Notes: generated by a model from the letters alone, not told the origin. 64,000 bases of DNA from a bacterium (GCA_021812245.1 JAKAOK010000002.1:54326-118325); one strand, 5' to 3'; counted from the first letter of the stretch, positions 25,507 to 35,934 are shown. Translations and numbers: made by a program.

Positions 25507-25534
25507 AAGGGAACAGACTTAAGTCTGTTCCCTT
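25507..25534. terminator. Perfect 28-base palindrome (probable terminator)
   Basis: AAGGGAACAGACTT and AAGTCTGTTCCCTT are exact inverse complements with no loop bases. It lies between nadA and glyQ and could stop nadA transcription, although the T-run after it is weak (TTAAAAAG). Confidence 0.65.
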
Positions 25535-25574
25535 AAAAAGAGGAAAAATTATCAAAACTCCTGATTTTCAACAG

Positions 25575-26432
25575 TTGATTTTTAAACTCCAAAATTTCTG
25601 GTCCGATTTTGGATGCTTAATTTTAGAACCTTACGATATTGAGGTAGGAGCCGCTACATTTGCGCCTTACACGTTTCTCAAATGCCTTGACTGCGAAGAA
25701 TGGAGAGCCGCCTATATTCAGCCTTCCAGAAGACCTACCGACGGAAGATACGGTCAAAATCCCAACAGATTAGGTCGTTACTATCAGTTTCAGGTTGTTA
25801 TACAGCCCTATATTAATAAAATTCAAGAGATTTATTTAGACAGTCTTAAAAGCTTCGGCATTAATCCAATTATGCATGACGTAAGATTCGTTGAGGACGA
25901 CTGGGAATCTCCTACGCTTGGGGCATGGGGACTGGGATGGGAAGTTTGGCTCGACGGTATGGAAGTTACCCAGTTTACTTATTTTCAGCAGATAGGCGGC
26001 GTAGAACTTTCAAAACCGGCAATCGAGATTACTTACGGATTAGAAAGAATAGCAATGTTTCTCCAAGATAAAGACAATGTTTTCGATCTTCAATGGAACG
26101 ATTCTTTTAAGTACGGCGATATACACAAAGACGACGAATTTCAATTTTCTAAATATAATTTTGAATATTCCGACGGAGAAATCTTGTATAAATTATTTAA
26201 CGCCTATGAAGCGGAATCTAAAAAACTTCTTTCGTTTAAGATTAAAGAGCTTGTAAAACCGGCTTACGAATATTGCCTCAAGTGTTCGCATACGTTCAAC
26301 CTGCTCGATGCCAGAGGGCTTATCAGTGTGTCTGAAAGAATGAATTTTATATTAAGGGTGAGGGCGCTTGCCGAGGGATGCGCCGGACTTTATACGGGTG
26401 AAGGCGATAAAGTCGAAGCAATAAATAAATAA
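25575..26432 (+). CDS. glyQ: Glycyl-tRNA synthetase alpha subunit
   Basis: The alpha chain of the two-subunit bacterial GlyRS: the catalytic class II core, with [39 protein letters not shown], the YQFQVVIQP segment and [11 protein letters not shown]. The first standard start codon is TTG at 25575, but the conserved family N-terminus (E. coli TFQGLILTLQDYW) is matched eight residues further upstream, where the frame reads IKTPDFQQ with no ATG, GTG or TTG. An ATC at 25551 has AGAGGA about six bases before it, so initiation at ATC or ATT is plausible. The true protein is then about 293 residues. glyS follows. Confidence 0.95.
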   Translation: MIFKLQNFWSDFGCLILEPYDIEVGAATFAPYTFLKCLDCEEWRAAYIQPSRRPTDGRYGQNPNRLGRYYQFQVVIQPYINKIQEIYLDSLKSFGINPIMHDVRFVEDDWESPTLGAWGLGWEVWLDGMEVTQFTYFQQIGGVELSKPAIEITYGLERIAMFLQDKDNVFDLQWNDSFKYGDIHKDDEFQFSKYNFEYSDGEILYKLFNAYEAESKKLLSFKIKELVKPAYEYCLKCSHTFNLLDARGLISVSERMNFILRVRALAEGCAGLYTGEGDKVEAINK

Positions 26433-26481
26433 AACTTTAACGATAGCCGTCTATCGATATTAAATTAGGTTATTATTTACC

Positions 26482-28593
26482 GTGAGCGAATATTTATTGG
26501 AAATAGGTTCGGGGGAACTTCCGTACGGCGAGGTGAGAAAAATACCCGTCGAATTGAAAAATATCCTGCAAAATTTTTTGGAAAGCGAAATAATGCTTCG
26601 TGAAAAACCGGTTATAGAAGTATTTTCTACGCCGAAACGCACGGTTGCTTTTATTAAAAAACTGCCTTTAAAATCGCCGGACAGAGAATTGGAAATAATA
26701 GGCCCCCCCGTAAATATATCTTATCATGGAAACGTCCCCGCCCCCCCGCTTGTTCAATTTATGAAAAAAAACGAAATTTCCGACCATAAAAAAATATACG
26801 TAGTAAATCAAAAAAAAGGAGCTTATACCGCTTATAAAAAAACCATAAAAGGCGTGTCGGTAAAAAACTTGTTGACCGCCAATATCCCAGGACTCGTTAA
26901 ACAAATTCCTTTTAGGAAAACGATGTTTTGGCTCAATAAAGAAATACGTTTCCCAAGACCCGTATTGTGGATTTTATCGTTATTCGACGGGAAAACGGCA
27001 TCATTCGATTTTGGAGACATTAAAGCGTCTAACCGAACCTATGTTAAAGGCCGGCTTTCTTATAAAATGGAGCCCGTTAAAATCTCAAATTCTAAGGATT
27101 ATTTCGACGTTCTTTCTTCAAACGGGATTATTTTAAGAAACGGCGACAGAAAAAAATATATAGAAAGTAAATTGGAAAACCTGTCAAAAAAAATAAATGC
27201 CGATATGCCGGAATATGACGATGATTTTATCGACGAAATAGTCGGTTTAACGGAAACCCCTTACGCTTTATTATGCGGATTCGACAAAAAGTTTCTATCT
27301 ATCCCAAAAGAGCTATTGTCCACGGTAATGCGCAAACACCAGAGGTTTTTTCCGTTAAACGAAGACGGCGGATTACTGCCTTTTTTCATAGCCGTAGCCG
27401 ATGTAAATCCTGTTCCGGCAGTTAAAGATTCCTTGGAAAATAATATAAAATCGGGTTATTCCAAAGTTTTAACCGCCCGGCTTGCGGACGCCGAATTTTT
27501 TTTTAAAGAAGATATTAAAAAACAACCGTTGCATTTTGTGGAGAAAACAAAAAATATTTTATTTTACGAGGGATTGGGTTCATATTTCGATAAAACCGCC
27601 CGCATCAGGGAATTAGGAATTTTTATAGCGGGAAAACTTAATTTTTCCTCAGATGTTTTGCATAATTTTAAAACCGCATCGGGCTTGTTAAAGTTTGACC
27701 TTGCGACGCATGCGGTATTCGAGTTTCCGGAAATGCAGGGAATAATGGGCAGGATATATGCGAAAAAGGCAAAAGAAAATAGCGACGTATCGTCGGCTAT
27801 CGAAGAACATTATTATCCCGTTTCTAAAGGAAAAAAAAGGGTTCTGCCTTCAAACGATTTATCTTCACTCTGCGCTTTATCCGATAAATTAGACGCCGTT
27901 TTTTCTTTTGCTATGTTAAAAAAACTCCCTACCGGAGAATCTGACCCATTTTATTTGCGCAGAGCTATGATAGGCATAATAGAAATTATTTTGAATAAAA
28001 AATATAAAATTAATCTAAGCGATATATATGATTTTTATTTTAATGAATTTTTTAAAGAGCGTAATTTTGATATCCTTAAATTAAAAGTCGTTTTTATGAA
28101 TTTTGCCGATATCAGATTTAAGAATTTTCTTCTTTCCTCAGGTTATAAACCGGACGAAATAACGTCGGTTCTTGCCGTTGAAACTTTGGGCGATTTTTAT
28201 TCCTCCTTTTTAAAAATCGATTTTCTTTCAAAATTTAAACTACATGAGGAAATTTTTGAGCTTGCGCAGATATTTAAGAGGATAAATAATATTGCCTATA
28301 AATATGTTCAAATCGTTAGTTTCGATAAAGATAAATTGACGGCGCCGGAAGAAATCCGCCTCGTTTCCGTTTTTGAATCGGTTAAAAAAAATACGTTTCC
28401 ATTACTTGAAATAACCGATTTTACCGCAGCTATGAATAAAATATATAAATTAGTACGTCCTATTAACGATTTTTTCGATAACGTTATGGTTTTAACCGAA
28501 GAAGAAGATATTAAAAATTCAAGGATAGGATTATTAAATAATATATTGAATTTACTTAAAAATTTTTGCGATTTTTCCTTTTTAGATTTATAA
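26482..28593 (+). CDS. glyS: Glycyl-tRNA synthetase beta subunit
   Basis: A 703-residue beta chain that binds the tRNA and is needed for charging glycine with GlyQ. The N-terminus LLEIGSGELPYGEV matches the family (LLEIGTEELP). Central blocks KTMFWLNKEIRFPRPVLWI, LLSTVMRKHQRFFPL and LADAEFFFKED are characteristic, and the C-terminal region is the anticodon-binding part. It begins with GTG at 26482 and has no obvious ribosome site. It lies 49 bases after glyQ, which fits a glyQS operon. Confidence 0.96.
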   Translation: MSEYLLEIGSGELPYGEVRKIPVELKNILQNFLESEIMLREKPVIEVFSTPKRTVAFIKKLPLKSPDRELEIIGPPVNISYHGNVPAPPLVQFMKKNEISDHKKIYVVNQKKGAYTAYKKTIKGVSVKNLLTANIPGLVKQIPFRKTMFWLNKEIRFPRPVLWILSLFDGKTASFDFGDIKASNRTYVKGRLSYKMEPVKISNSKDYFDVLSSNGIILRNGDRKKYIESKLENLSKKINADMPEYDDDFIDEIVGLTETPYALLCGFDKKFLSIPKELLSTVMRKHQRFFPLNEDGGLLPFFIAVADVNPVPAVKDSLENNIKSGYSKVLTARLADAEFFFKEDIKKQPLHFVEKTKNILFYEGLGSYFDKTARIRELGIFIAGKLNFSSDVLHNFKTASGLLKFDLATHAVFEFPEMQGIMGRIYAKKAKENSDVSSAIEEHYYPVSKGKKRVLPSNDLSSLCALSDKLDAVFSFAMLKKLPTGESDPFYLRRAMIGIIEIILNKKYKINLSDIYDFYFNEFFKERNFDILKLKVVFMNFADIRFKNFLLSSGYKPDEITSVLAVETLGDFYSSFLKIDFLSKFKLHEEIFELAQIFKRINNIAYKYVQIVSFDKDKLTAPEEIRLVSVFESVKKNTFPLLEITDFTAAMNKIYKLVRPINDFFDNVMVLTEEEDIKNSRIGLLNNILNLLKNFCDFSFLDL

Positions 28594-28640
28594 TTATTTT
28601 TTAAATTTTATACTATTTTATTTACTTGGAGGATGCCATT

Positions 28641-31301
28641 ATGGGCAAGTATGTTTATTTTTTCGGCAACAAGCATGCGGACGGCGACGGTTCTATGAAA
28701 AATCTTCTCGGAGGAAAAGGCGCTGGTCTTGCCGAAATGACTAACCTCGGCATAAGAGTTCCTGCGGGTTTCACCATTACAACCGACGTCTGCACGTACT
28801 ATTATGAGCATAATAAAAAATATCCGGATTCATTAAAGAACGAGGTAAGAGATAATATAAAAAAAATGGAAGAAGCAATGGGGTCAAAGTTCGGAGACGT
28901 CAAAAACCCTCTCTTAGTTTCCGTCAGAAGCGGAGCAAGAGTTTCTATGCCGGGAATGATGGATACCGTTTTGAACCTTGGATTAAACGAAGATACGATT
29001 AAGGGACTTATGGATAAGTCCGGCAATAGAAGATTTGCCTACGATACTTACAGAAGATTTATACAGATGTTCTCAAACGTGGTGCTTGGAATAGATTCCG
29101 GCGTTATGGAATCCCTTTTGGAAAACAAAAAGAAAGAAAAATCGGTAAAAAACGATAACGAATTAAGCGATGCCGACTTAGAAAGCCTTGTAGCGGAATT
29201 TAAAAGCGTAGTTAAAAAAGAAAAAGGCATAAAATTTCCGGATGATCCGGAAGAACAGTTATGGATGGGTATTTCCGCGGTGTTCGAATCGTGGAACGTG
29301 CCGAGAGCCATAACTTACAGAAAACTTAACAAAATTCCCGAAAACTGGGGAACTGCGGTAAACGTGGTTTCTATGGTGTACGGGAATATGGGGGGGACTT
29401 CGGCGACCGGCGTTGCTTTTACAAGAAATCCTTCCACGGGGGAAAACGGTTTTTACGGGGAATATCTTATTAATGCGCAGGGAGAAGACGTCGTGGCAGG
29501 AATAAGGACTCCTCAGCCGGTAAACGAGTTCTCCAAGAAAAACCCTGCCGATATTTCGCTTGAGCATGCTATGCCTGCAGTATATAAAGACCTTTTGGAA
29601 TATGCCCGGCTCTTGGAAAAACATTATAAAAATATGCTCGATTTAGAATTTACGGTTCAGGAAGATATACTTTATATGCTTCAAGTCAGGACGGGAAAAA
29701 GAACCGCCAAGGCGGCTGTAAAAATTGCGGTGGATATGGAAAAAGAAGGCATGATAGACAAAAAAACCGCCGTCTTAAGAATAGACCCGTATTCCATTGC
29801 GCAGCTTATGTATCCCGCAGTGGATCTTGACGCTAAAAAAGATGTTTTAGCAAAAGGACTGCCCGCATCTCCCGGTGCGGCAAGCGGTGAAGTCGTTTTT
29901 TCTGCGGAAGAAGCCGAAGAAGAAGTAAAAAAGGGCAAAAAAGTCATATTGGTCAGAATGGAAACCTCTCCGGAAGATATTCACGGAATGAGCGTGTCCG
30001 AGGGAATTCTTACGGCGAGGGGGGGGATGACGTCTCATGCCGCCGTCGTAGCAAGAGGAATGGGTAAATGTGCCGTAACGGGATGCTCCATTCTTGAAAT
30101 AAACGAAAAAAAAGGAGAAATATTAGCAGGAAATAGGGAAATAAAAAGGGGCAATATTATAACATTAAACGGTTCTAACGGTGAGGTTTATTCCGGGTAT
30201 GTAAAGATGATTACGCCCGAGATTAACGAAGATTTTAAAACTATAATGAAATTTGCCGACGGATTCAGAAAACTTCACGTCAGGGCAAATGCCGATACGC
30301 CCGAAGATGCTAAGGTTGCAAGGAGTTACGGGGCGGAAGGCATCGGATTATGCAGAACCGAACATATGTTTTTTAAAGGAGACAGGATAAAAGCCGTCCG
30401 AGAAATGATACTTTCGGACACGGTTGCGGAAAGACAAAAAGCTCTTGCAAAACTTTTGCCGATGCAAAAATCCGATTTTATAGAATTATACGAAGAAATG
30501 AAAGGATATTCGGTGAATATACGTCTGCTCGACCCGCCTCTTCACGAATTTCTTCCTAAAACCGAAAAGGACATAAAAGAACTTTCGGAAATTATGGACA
30601 TTTCTTATGAAAAGTTGAAAACTAAAGTTATTTCGCTTCATGAAGTAAATCCTATGCTTGGACACAGGGGATGCAGGCTTGGAGTAAGCTATCCCGAAAT
30701 TTATGAAACGCAGGTGCAAGCTATTATGGAAGCCGCCTGCGAGTTTCATAAAAACGGGAATAAGATAATGCCGGAAATTATGATTCCGGTCGTAGGTATT
30801 TATGAAGAAATAAAGCTTTTAAAAGAACTTGTCGATAAAAAAGCTCAAGAAGTAATGCAAAGATACGGCACAAAGCTTAAATATCTCGTCGGGACGATGA
30901 TAGAACTTCCGAGAGCCTGTATGGTAGCGGACGAAATAGCAAAAGAAGCCGAGTTTTTCTCGTTCGGAACAAACGACCTTACTCAGACTACTTTCGGTTT
31001 TTCGAGGGACGACATAGGTTCGTTTTTGCCGGATTATCTGAATAAAAATATGCTGAAAAATGACCCTTTTATGGAATTAGACAGAAACGGCGTCGGGGAG
31101 CTTATGAAAATTGCCGTGAGCAAGGGAAAAGCCGCAAGAGCCGATATTAAATTAGGAATTTGCGGAGAACACGGCGGAGACCCGAGTTCTATAGAATTCT
31201 GCCATGCCTTAAATCTTAACTATGTCAGCTGTTCTCCTTACAGAGTTCCGGTGGCGATTATTTCTGCGGCGCAGGCTTCTATTAAGGAGGCAAAACTTTA
31301 A
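28641..31301 (+). CDS. ppdK: Pyruvate, phosphate dikinase
   Basis: An 886-residue enzyme interconverting pyruvate, ATP and phosphate with phosphoenolpyruvate, AMP and pyrophosphate; used in anaerobes for gluconeogenesis or glycolysis. The N-terminal ATP-grasp domain includes GNKHADGDGS, LLGGKGAGLAEM and SVRSGARVSMPGMMDT. The swivelling phosphohistidine domain has GGMTSHAAVVARGMGKCAV, and the C-terminal TIM barrel shows GLCRTEHMFF and SFGTNDLTQTTFGFSRDD. The start is the ATG at 28641 with GGAGG eight bases before it, rather than a TTG five codons upstream. Full length with no oddities; phylogeny was not checked. Confidence 0.97.
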   Translation: MGKYVYFFGNKHADGDGSMKNLLGGKGAGLAEMTNLGIRVPAGFTITTDVCTYYYEHNKKYPDSLKNEVRDNIKKMEEAMGSKFGDVKNPLLVSVRSGARVSMPGMMDTVLNLGLNEDTIKGLMDKSGNRRFAYDTYRRFIQMFSNVVLGIDSGVMESLLENKKKEKSVKNDNELSDADLESLVAEFKSVVKKEKGIKFPDDPEEQLWMGISAVFESWNVPRAITYRKLNKIPENWGTAVNVVSMVYGNMGGTSATGVAFTRNPSTGENGFYGEYLINAQGEDVVAGIRTPQPVNEFSKKNPADISLEHAMPAVYKDLLEYARLLEKHYKNMLDLEFTVQEDILYMLQVRTGKRTAKAAVKIAVDMEKEGMIDKKTAVLRIDPYSIAQLMYPAVDLDAKKDVLAKGLPASPGAASGEVVFSAEEAEEEVKKGKKVILVRMETSPEDIHGMSVSEGILTARGGMTSHAAVVARGMGKCAVTGCSILEINEKKGEILAGNREIKRGNIITLNGSNGEVYSGYVKMITPEINEDFKTIMKFADGFRKLHVRANADTPEDAKVARSYGAEGIGLCRTEHMFFKGDRIKAVREMILSDTVAERQKALAKLLPMQKSDFIELYEEMKGYSVNIRLLDPPLHEFLPKTEKDIKELSEIMDISYEKLKTKVISLHEVNPMLGHRGCRLGVSYPEIYETQVQAIMEAACEFHKNGNKIMPEIMIPVVGIYEEIKLLKELVDKKAQEVMQRYGTKLKYLVGTMIELPRACMVADEIAKEAEFFSFGTNDLTQTTFGFSRDDIGSFLPDYLNKNMLKNDPFMELDRNGVGELMKIAVSKGKAARADIKLGICGEHGGDPSSIEFCHALNLNYVSCSPYRVPVAIISAAQASIKEAKL

Positions 31302-31327
31302 TCCGTATATTGCAAGCTGTAATTATA

Positions 31328-31572
31328 ACCCGAATCCCGATTTAGAAAATATTTAATAAATTCTAATATTCCGTCATTGCGAGCATATCTTTGCCTGCGT
31401 TTATAAAACCAACGGTTTTATGCAGGCAAAGATGGGACGGACGAAGTCCAGCGCAGCTAACCAATCTAAACGAGATTGCTTCGCTGCGCTCGCAATGACT
31501 CATTCTCGGAATGATTGAATTAATTAATTCAGGTAATTCATATATTAAAAATTTCTAAATTGGGATTTGGGT
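31328..31572. repeat. MITE-like element with terminal inverted repeats
   Basis: Left end ACCCGAATCCCGATTTAGAAA (31328-31348) and right end TTTCTAAATTGGGATTTGGGT (31552-31572) are inverted copies with about two mismatches. The interior holds CATTGCGAGC and GCTGCGCTCGCAATGAC blocks plus a TTTGCCTGCG...TGCAGGCAAA hairpin. It fills most of the gap between ppdK and mfd. Confidence 0.82.
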
Positions 31573-31588
31573 ACAATAGAGCATTGAT

Positions 31589-34500
31589 TTGAACTCGATA
31601 AAATTAAAAACACCGGCGGCATTTTCCTTAGATGTTTCCTTATCTATTGGAGATGAAAGCGGAATATACGTTTTTTTATGCGATAGCTACTCCTCTGCTA
31701 AAGATTTATATAAAAATATTTCGTTTTTTTCGTCTAAAAAAATCTTCTTTTGCGAAGAAATAATCCCCGTAAGCCTCCTGTATGATTTAAAGCGCGATAA
31801 TAATGGCGTCATAATTCTGGCTCCTCTTTCTTTTTTCTCGAAAGTTCCGGAACCCGGCAGTCTTTTAAATTCTTTTATACACGTCAAAAAGGGATTGAGC
31901 TTTTCCAGAGAAAATCTTATAAAGACGTTAATTTCTTACGGTTATGAGAAAACAAACCAGATAGAGAACGAAAACGAATTTGCCGTCAGAGGCGGCATTA
32001 TCGACATATTTAACGCAGACTGTCCATATCCGGCAAGGATAGATTTTTTTGACGAAACCGTCGAAGATATAAGATATTTTGACTTGAATACGCAGATAAG
32101 TTTTAAAAACATAGACGGTTTTACCGTATTTCCTGTCAAACCGGATTATTACGAAAAGAAGCTTAATATTTTAGAGGTAATTGAGAATCCGGTTTTATAT
32201 ATAGAAGAACCGGAAACCGAACTCCTGGATATATTAAACCGCGATATACTTAATAAAAATCTTTTAAACCTATCCTTAAATAATTTAGATAAATTTTATT
32301 ATTATAATTATAAAAAATCTGCAATATATTACGGCGTTAAAAATCCGGAGAATCCAATAGGACGGTTATCGTCCGCCATAGAATCCGGCAATATCGATTT
32401 TATTTCAAAACTAAAATATAAAGACGGGAAATTAAATTTAACGTTAATTAAGAAAATTTTTATTAATCTTATCGAAAAAGAATACAAAATAATAATAGCG
32501 TCAAAAAATGAGATTCATAAAGACAGGATAGAAAGCATTTTTGGGTCTATAGGTTTAGACGGGGAGAGGACGGGAAGCAGGTTTAAAATATCGAATGGAG
32601 ATATTTCATCGGGAATTATATCTAAAAAGCATAAACTCTTTATAATTAAAGACGAAGAACTTTTTAGGGAGCATCTGGATTTAACGCCGGAATCCGGACG
32701 TTACGCGTCCGGCGCCGATTACTTTAAAAGCATAGAGGAGCTCAATCCGGGAGATTTCGTAGTTCATGATGAATTCGGCATAGCAAAGTTCGGCGAAATA
32801 AAAAATATAACTATTAACGGAATTTCGTCCGATTATTTTACCCTTCTTTTTGAAGGCGGAGATAAGCTTTTCGTTCCTGCCGATAAAATATACCTGCTAC
32901 ACAAATATATTGCCTCTTACGAAGAAAATTTTCCGGCATTAAGCAGGCTGGGGAACAAATCATGGGAAAAGGCAAAGGTGAAGGCGAAAAAGAAAGTTGA
33001 AGAGATAGCCGACGATTTAAAAATTTTGTATGCTAAAAGAATGACCGAAAGGGGATTTGCCTTTTCCGAAGAAGATGAGGAATACAGGGAATTCGAAGAA
33101 AGTTTCGAATTTGAAGAAACTGATGACCAGGCCAAGGCTATAAAAGAAGTCCTGTCCGATATGCACGGCAACAAGCCTATGGACAGGTTGATTTGCGGAG
33201 ACGTCGGATTCGGAAAAACGGAGGTTGCCGTAAGGGCGGCTTTTAAAGCCGCTATGGACGGGAAGCAGGTTGTTTTATTAGCTCCTACTACTCTTTTAGT
33301 GGACCAGCATTACAATAATTTTAAAAAAAGATTTGAAAAATATCCGGTAAAAGTAGCATGTATTTCAAGGTTTATTAAAAAAAACGAGGAAAAAGAGGTA
33401 ATTAAACGGGTCAAAGACGGAAGCATCGATATAATAATAGGAACGCATAAACTATTATCCGAAAAGATAGCATACCACGATATAGGTCTTTTGATTATAG
33501 ACGAAGAGCAAAAATTCGGCGCCCTTCAAAAAGAAAAAATAAAAAAAATAAGATATTCCATAGACGTACTTGCCATGAGCGCGACGCCTATACCGAGGAC
33601 ACTTTATCTTTCAATGTCGGGAATAAGAGATTTAAGCATTATAAGCACTCCGCCTTCCGGCAGGAAAAATGTTATTACGGATATAGCGGTATATGAAGAC
33701 GGGATTATAAAGGACGCTGTTTTTAAAGAGTTAAGCAGGGGAGGGCAGGTTTATTTTATCGACAACAGGATATCGCACTTAGATTCGGTTTACGGCAGTC
33801 TTAAAAAAATAATGCCGGATATCAGGATAGGGGTCGTTCACGGGCGGCTGGATTCCGAAGAAATTATGAATGTTATGCATGTATTCTACGATAAGGGTTA
33901 CGATATGCTTCTTTCGACGGCTATAATAGAATCCGGCTTAGATAATCCTAACGTAAATACGATTATCATAAATAATGCCGAACAATTCGGCTTAAGCCAG
34001 TTGTATCAGCTAAGGGGAAGAGTCGGAAGATCGCATATACAGGCATACTGCCTGCTTGCCGTAGGAACGGATAAGGATAACTTAAGCGCCGAACAAAGAA
34101 AGAGGCTCAATGCGATTAAAGATTACAGCGAACTCAGTTCCGGCTTTAAACTTGCAATGGCGGATTTGGAAATAAGAGGGGCGGGAAATGTTCTAGGGGG
34201 CGCGCAATCGGGGCATATAAATGCCGTAGGGCTTGAAATGTGCATGCAGATGCTCAAAGAAGAGATAGAAAAGATACAGGGAATTGTTTTACCGGTTCAG
34301 GTCATTCCTGAGGTAAAAGTAAATTTATCGGCGCATATTCCGGATTCTTACATAAGCGGCGGAAAAACTAAGATGTCGATATACAGAAAACTTTCTAATT
34401 GCAATACCGCAGACGACGTCGATAAAATAAGAACCGAACTTAAAGACAGATTTGGAAAAATTGAGGATCCCGTCTCCAATCTTTTAAAAATAACTGAACT

Positions 34501-34765
34501 TAAAAATTATATGAAAAACTCAAAAATCCAGTTTCTCGAAATAAAAGAAAGAGAATTCATATTGGAATTTCATGAATCGGCGGGCGCTGTTTTTGAGGCG
34601 CTGGTTAAATTAGTAAACGATAAAGAGTTTTCATCCGTATATATGTTTAACTTTACGGGAGAGTTTAAAATAAAGGTCAGATTAAAGAAAGAGATTTTGA
34701 CCGCTGATAAATTAGAAGGGGCTAAAATTATCTTGCAACGTTTATATAACTATGTTAATATTTAA
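31589..34765 (+). CDS. mfd: Transcription-repair coupling factor
   Basis: A 1058-residue DNA translocase that removes stalled RNA polymerase and recruits UvrA. The N-terminal UvrB-like part is followed by the RNA-polymerase-interacting domain (GDFVVHDEFGIAKFGE). The helicase Walker A is in ICGDVGFGKTEVAVR, the DEEQ box in LLIIDEEQKFG, and late helicase motifs in LLSTAIIESGLD and QLRGRVGRS. The C-terminal domain (about residues 920-1058) completes it. The start is a TTG without a clear ribosome site; an in-frame stop lies 10 bases upstream. The preceding MITE-like element ends 16 bases before it. uvrA is also in this window. Confidence 0.96.
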   Translation: MNSIKLKTPAAFSLDVSLSIGDESGIYVFLCDSYSSAKDLYKNISFFSSKKIFFCEEIIPVSLLYDLKRDNNGVIILAPLSFFSKVPEPGSLLNSFIHVKKGLSFSRENLIKTLISYGYEKTNQIENENEFAVRGGIIDIFNADCPYPARIDFFDETVEDIRYFDLNTQISFKNIDGFTVFPVKPDYYEKKLNILEVIENPVLYIEEPETELLDILNRDILNKNLLNLSLNNLDKFYYYNYKKSAIYYGVKNPENPIGRLSSAIESGNIDFISKLKYKDGKLNLTLIKKIFINLIEKEYKIIIASKNEIHKDRIESIFGSIGLDGERTGSRFKISNGDISSGIISKKHKLFIIKDEELFREHLDLTPESGRYASGADYFKSIEELNPGDFVVHDEFGIAKFGEIKNITINGISSDYFTLLFEGGDKLFVPADKIYLLHKYIASYEENFPALSRLGNKSWEKAKVKAKKKVEEIADDLKILYAKRMTERGFAFSEEDEEYREFEESFEFEETDDQAKAIKEVLSDMHGNKPMDRLICGDVGFGKTEVAVRAAFKAAMDGKQVVLLAPTTLLVDQHYNNFKKRFEKYPVKVACISRFIKKNEEKEVIKRVKDGSIDIIIGTHKLLSEKIAYHDIGLLIIDEEQKFGALQKEKIKKIRYSIDVLAMSATPIPRTLYLSMSGIRDLSIISTPPSGRKNVITDIAVYEDGIIKDAVFKELSRGGQVYFIDNRISHLDSVYGSLKKIMPDIRIGVVHGRLDSEEIMNVMHVFYDKGYDMLLSTAIIESGLDNPNVNTIIINNAEQFGLSQLYQLRGRVGRSHIQAYCLLAVGTDKDNLSAEQRKRLNAIKDYSELSSGFKLAMADLEIRGAGNVLGGAQSGHINAVGLEMCMQMLKEEIEKIQGIVLPVQVIPEVKVNLSAHIPDSYISGGKTKMSIYRKLSNCNTADDVDKIRTELKDRFGKIEDPVSNLLKITELKNYMKNSKIQFLEIKEREFILEFHESAGAVFEALVKLVNDKEFSSVYMFNFTGEFKIKVRLKKEILTADKLEGAKIILQRLYNYVNI

Positions 34766-34812
34766 AGATATTTGTATATTTAATTTTAACTTTTATTTAT
34801 TAAGAGGGAAAA

Positions 34813-35745
34813 ATGAAAAAGTTTAAAGGTTCTATTTTATTAATTGCCTTATTCTTCATTGTTATATCGACCGGTTTATACGGATGCGCAAAAAAACCGT
34901 CCGCATCTTCTAAGGTCATCGCGACGGTTAACGGAAAAAATATTACCGCGGCTAAGTTTAAACAGGAAATGTCTAAATTTCCGCCCGCGTTAAGGTCATA
35001 TCTCGAAACGCCAGCAGGCGAGAAAAGGCTTCTTAAAAGTCTCGTGGACAGGCAAATTTTAGTCAATGAAGCCTTAAAAGAAGGAGTAAATAAATCCAAG
35101 TCTTATAAATCGCAGGTTTCCGATTTTAAAAAAGGACTGTTAGTCCAGCTTTTATTACATAAAGAGGTGTCAAACAAGGTTAAAATAAGCGATGCCGATG
35201 CCAGAGCCTATTACAAAAAGCACTATCTGTCGTTTAACCTGCCTTCTAAAATTAACGTAAGCTATATACAGCTAAATTCGTCGAAGCAGGCGCAAGTTGT
35301 TTACAAAATGCTGGTCGGCGGCAAGCCTTTCGCCGCGGTGGCTCAAAAATATTCCATAGCCCCTAACGGTAAAACCGGCGGAGTTCTCGGTTGGATAAAA
35401 TTTCAGGAAACAACCCCTGCATTTAATAATGCCGCATTCGGTATTACAAAAGTAGGCGGTATTTCAAAAATAGTTAAAGTAGGCAGCCATTTCGACATAA
35501 TAAAATTAAATAACGTCGTAACCGGCAAACCTAAGCCTTTTTCCGCCCTTAAAGATCAGATAGTTATGATGATGAAGCAGAAAGAAGCTTCAAATATCCT
35601 GAAGGTTTTTGTAAAAAATTTAAGAAAAAAATCTAAAGTAAAGTATTTTTATAACAATTTGCCGATTGCAAATTCGGTCGGCAGTCCAAGCATTCCGGCA
35701 CAGAAGACGGCTCCAGCTCCGGCAGCAGCCAAAAAGCAGGGATAA
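34813..35745 (+). CDS. PpiC/SurA-like peptidyl-prolyl isomerase lipoprotein
   Basis: A 310-residue lipoprotein. The signal ends at a lipobox LYGC near residue 25, so it should be anchored on the periplasmic side. A SurA-type N-terminal chaperone region (ATVNGKNITAAKFKQEM onward) is followed by one parvulin domain at about residues 145-235, with FAAVAQKYSIAPNGKTGGVLGW. The tail is rich in Ala, Pro and Lys. It resembles PrsA and PpiD-type foldases. It precedes another SurA-like gene and probably assists folding of exported or outer-membrane proteins. Confidence 0.9.
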   Translation: MKKFKGSILLIALFFIVISTGLYGCAKKPSASSKVIATVNGKNITAAKFKQEMSKFPPALRSYLETPAGEKRLLKSLVDRQILVNEALKEGVNKSKSYKSQVSDFKKGLLVQLLLHKEVSNKVKISDADARAYYKKHYLSFNLPSKINVSYIQLNSSKQAQVVYKMLVGGKPFAAVAQKYSIAPNGKTGGVLGWIKFQETTPAFNNAAFGITKVGGISKIVKVGSHFDIIKLNNVVTGKPKPFSALKDQIVMMMKQKEASNILKVFVKNLRKKSKVKYFYNNLPIANSVGSPSIPAQKTAPAPAAAKKQG

Positions 35746-35778
35746 ATATACTCTTGAATACTGCTTATATTATAAATT

Positions 35779-35865
35779 ATGGATTCCCGCTTTCGCGGGA
35801 ATGACACCAGTTGGGTTAAAGTCTAAATCCATGTATTGTCATTCCCGCGAAAGCGTTAATCCATA
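35779..35865. repeat. Inverted-repeat element (GCTTTCGCGGGAATGAC type)
   Basis: GGATTCCCGCTTTCGCGGG with AATGAC on the left and GTCATTCCCGCGAAAGCG on the right are inverted arms, with a degenerate end (TTAATCC). The outer CCCAAATCCCGATTT repeats are absent, so it is a core-only or decayed member. It lies between the two PpiC-like genes. Confidence 0.7.
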
Positions 35866-35934
35866 TAAAGAATTTTTTAAGGTATATAAATTTATGCCGC
35901 CCCGGAGTATTCATGAAAGCGGCGTCTAAAGCTT

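Noticed and set aside
35666..35929. 87-residue frame at the end of the PpiC lipoprotein gene
   Set aside because: Its sequence (AFAGMT, CHSRESVNP) is the usual translation of the GCTTTCGCGGGAATGAC repeat and not a gene.
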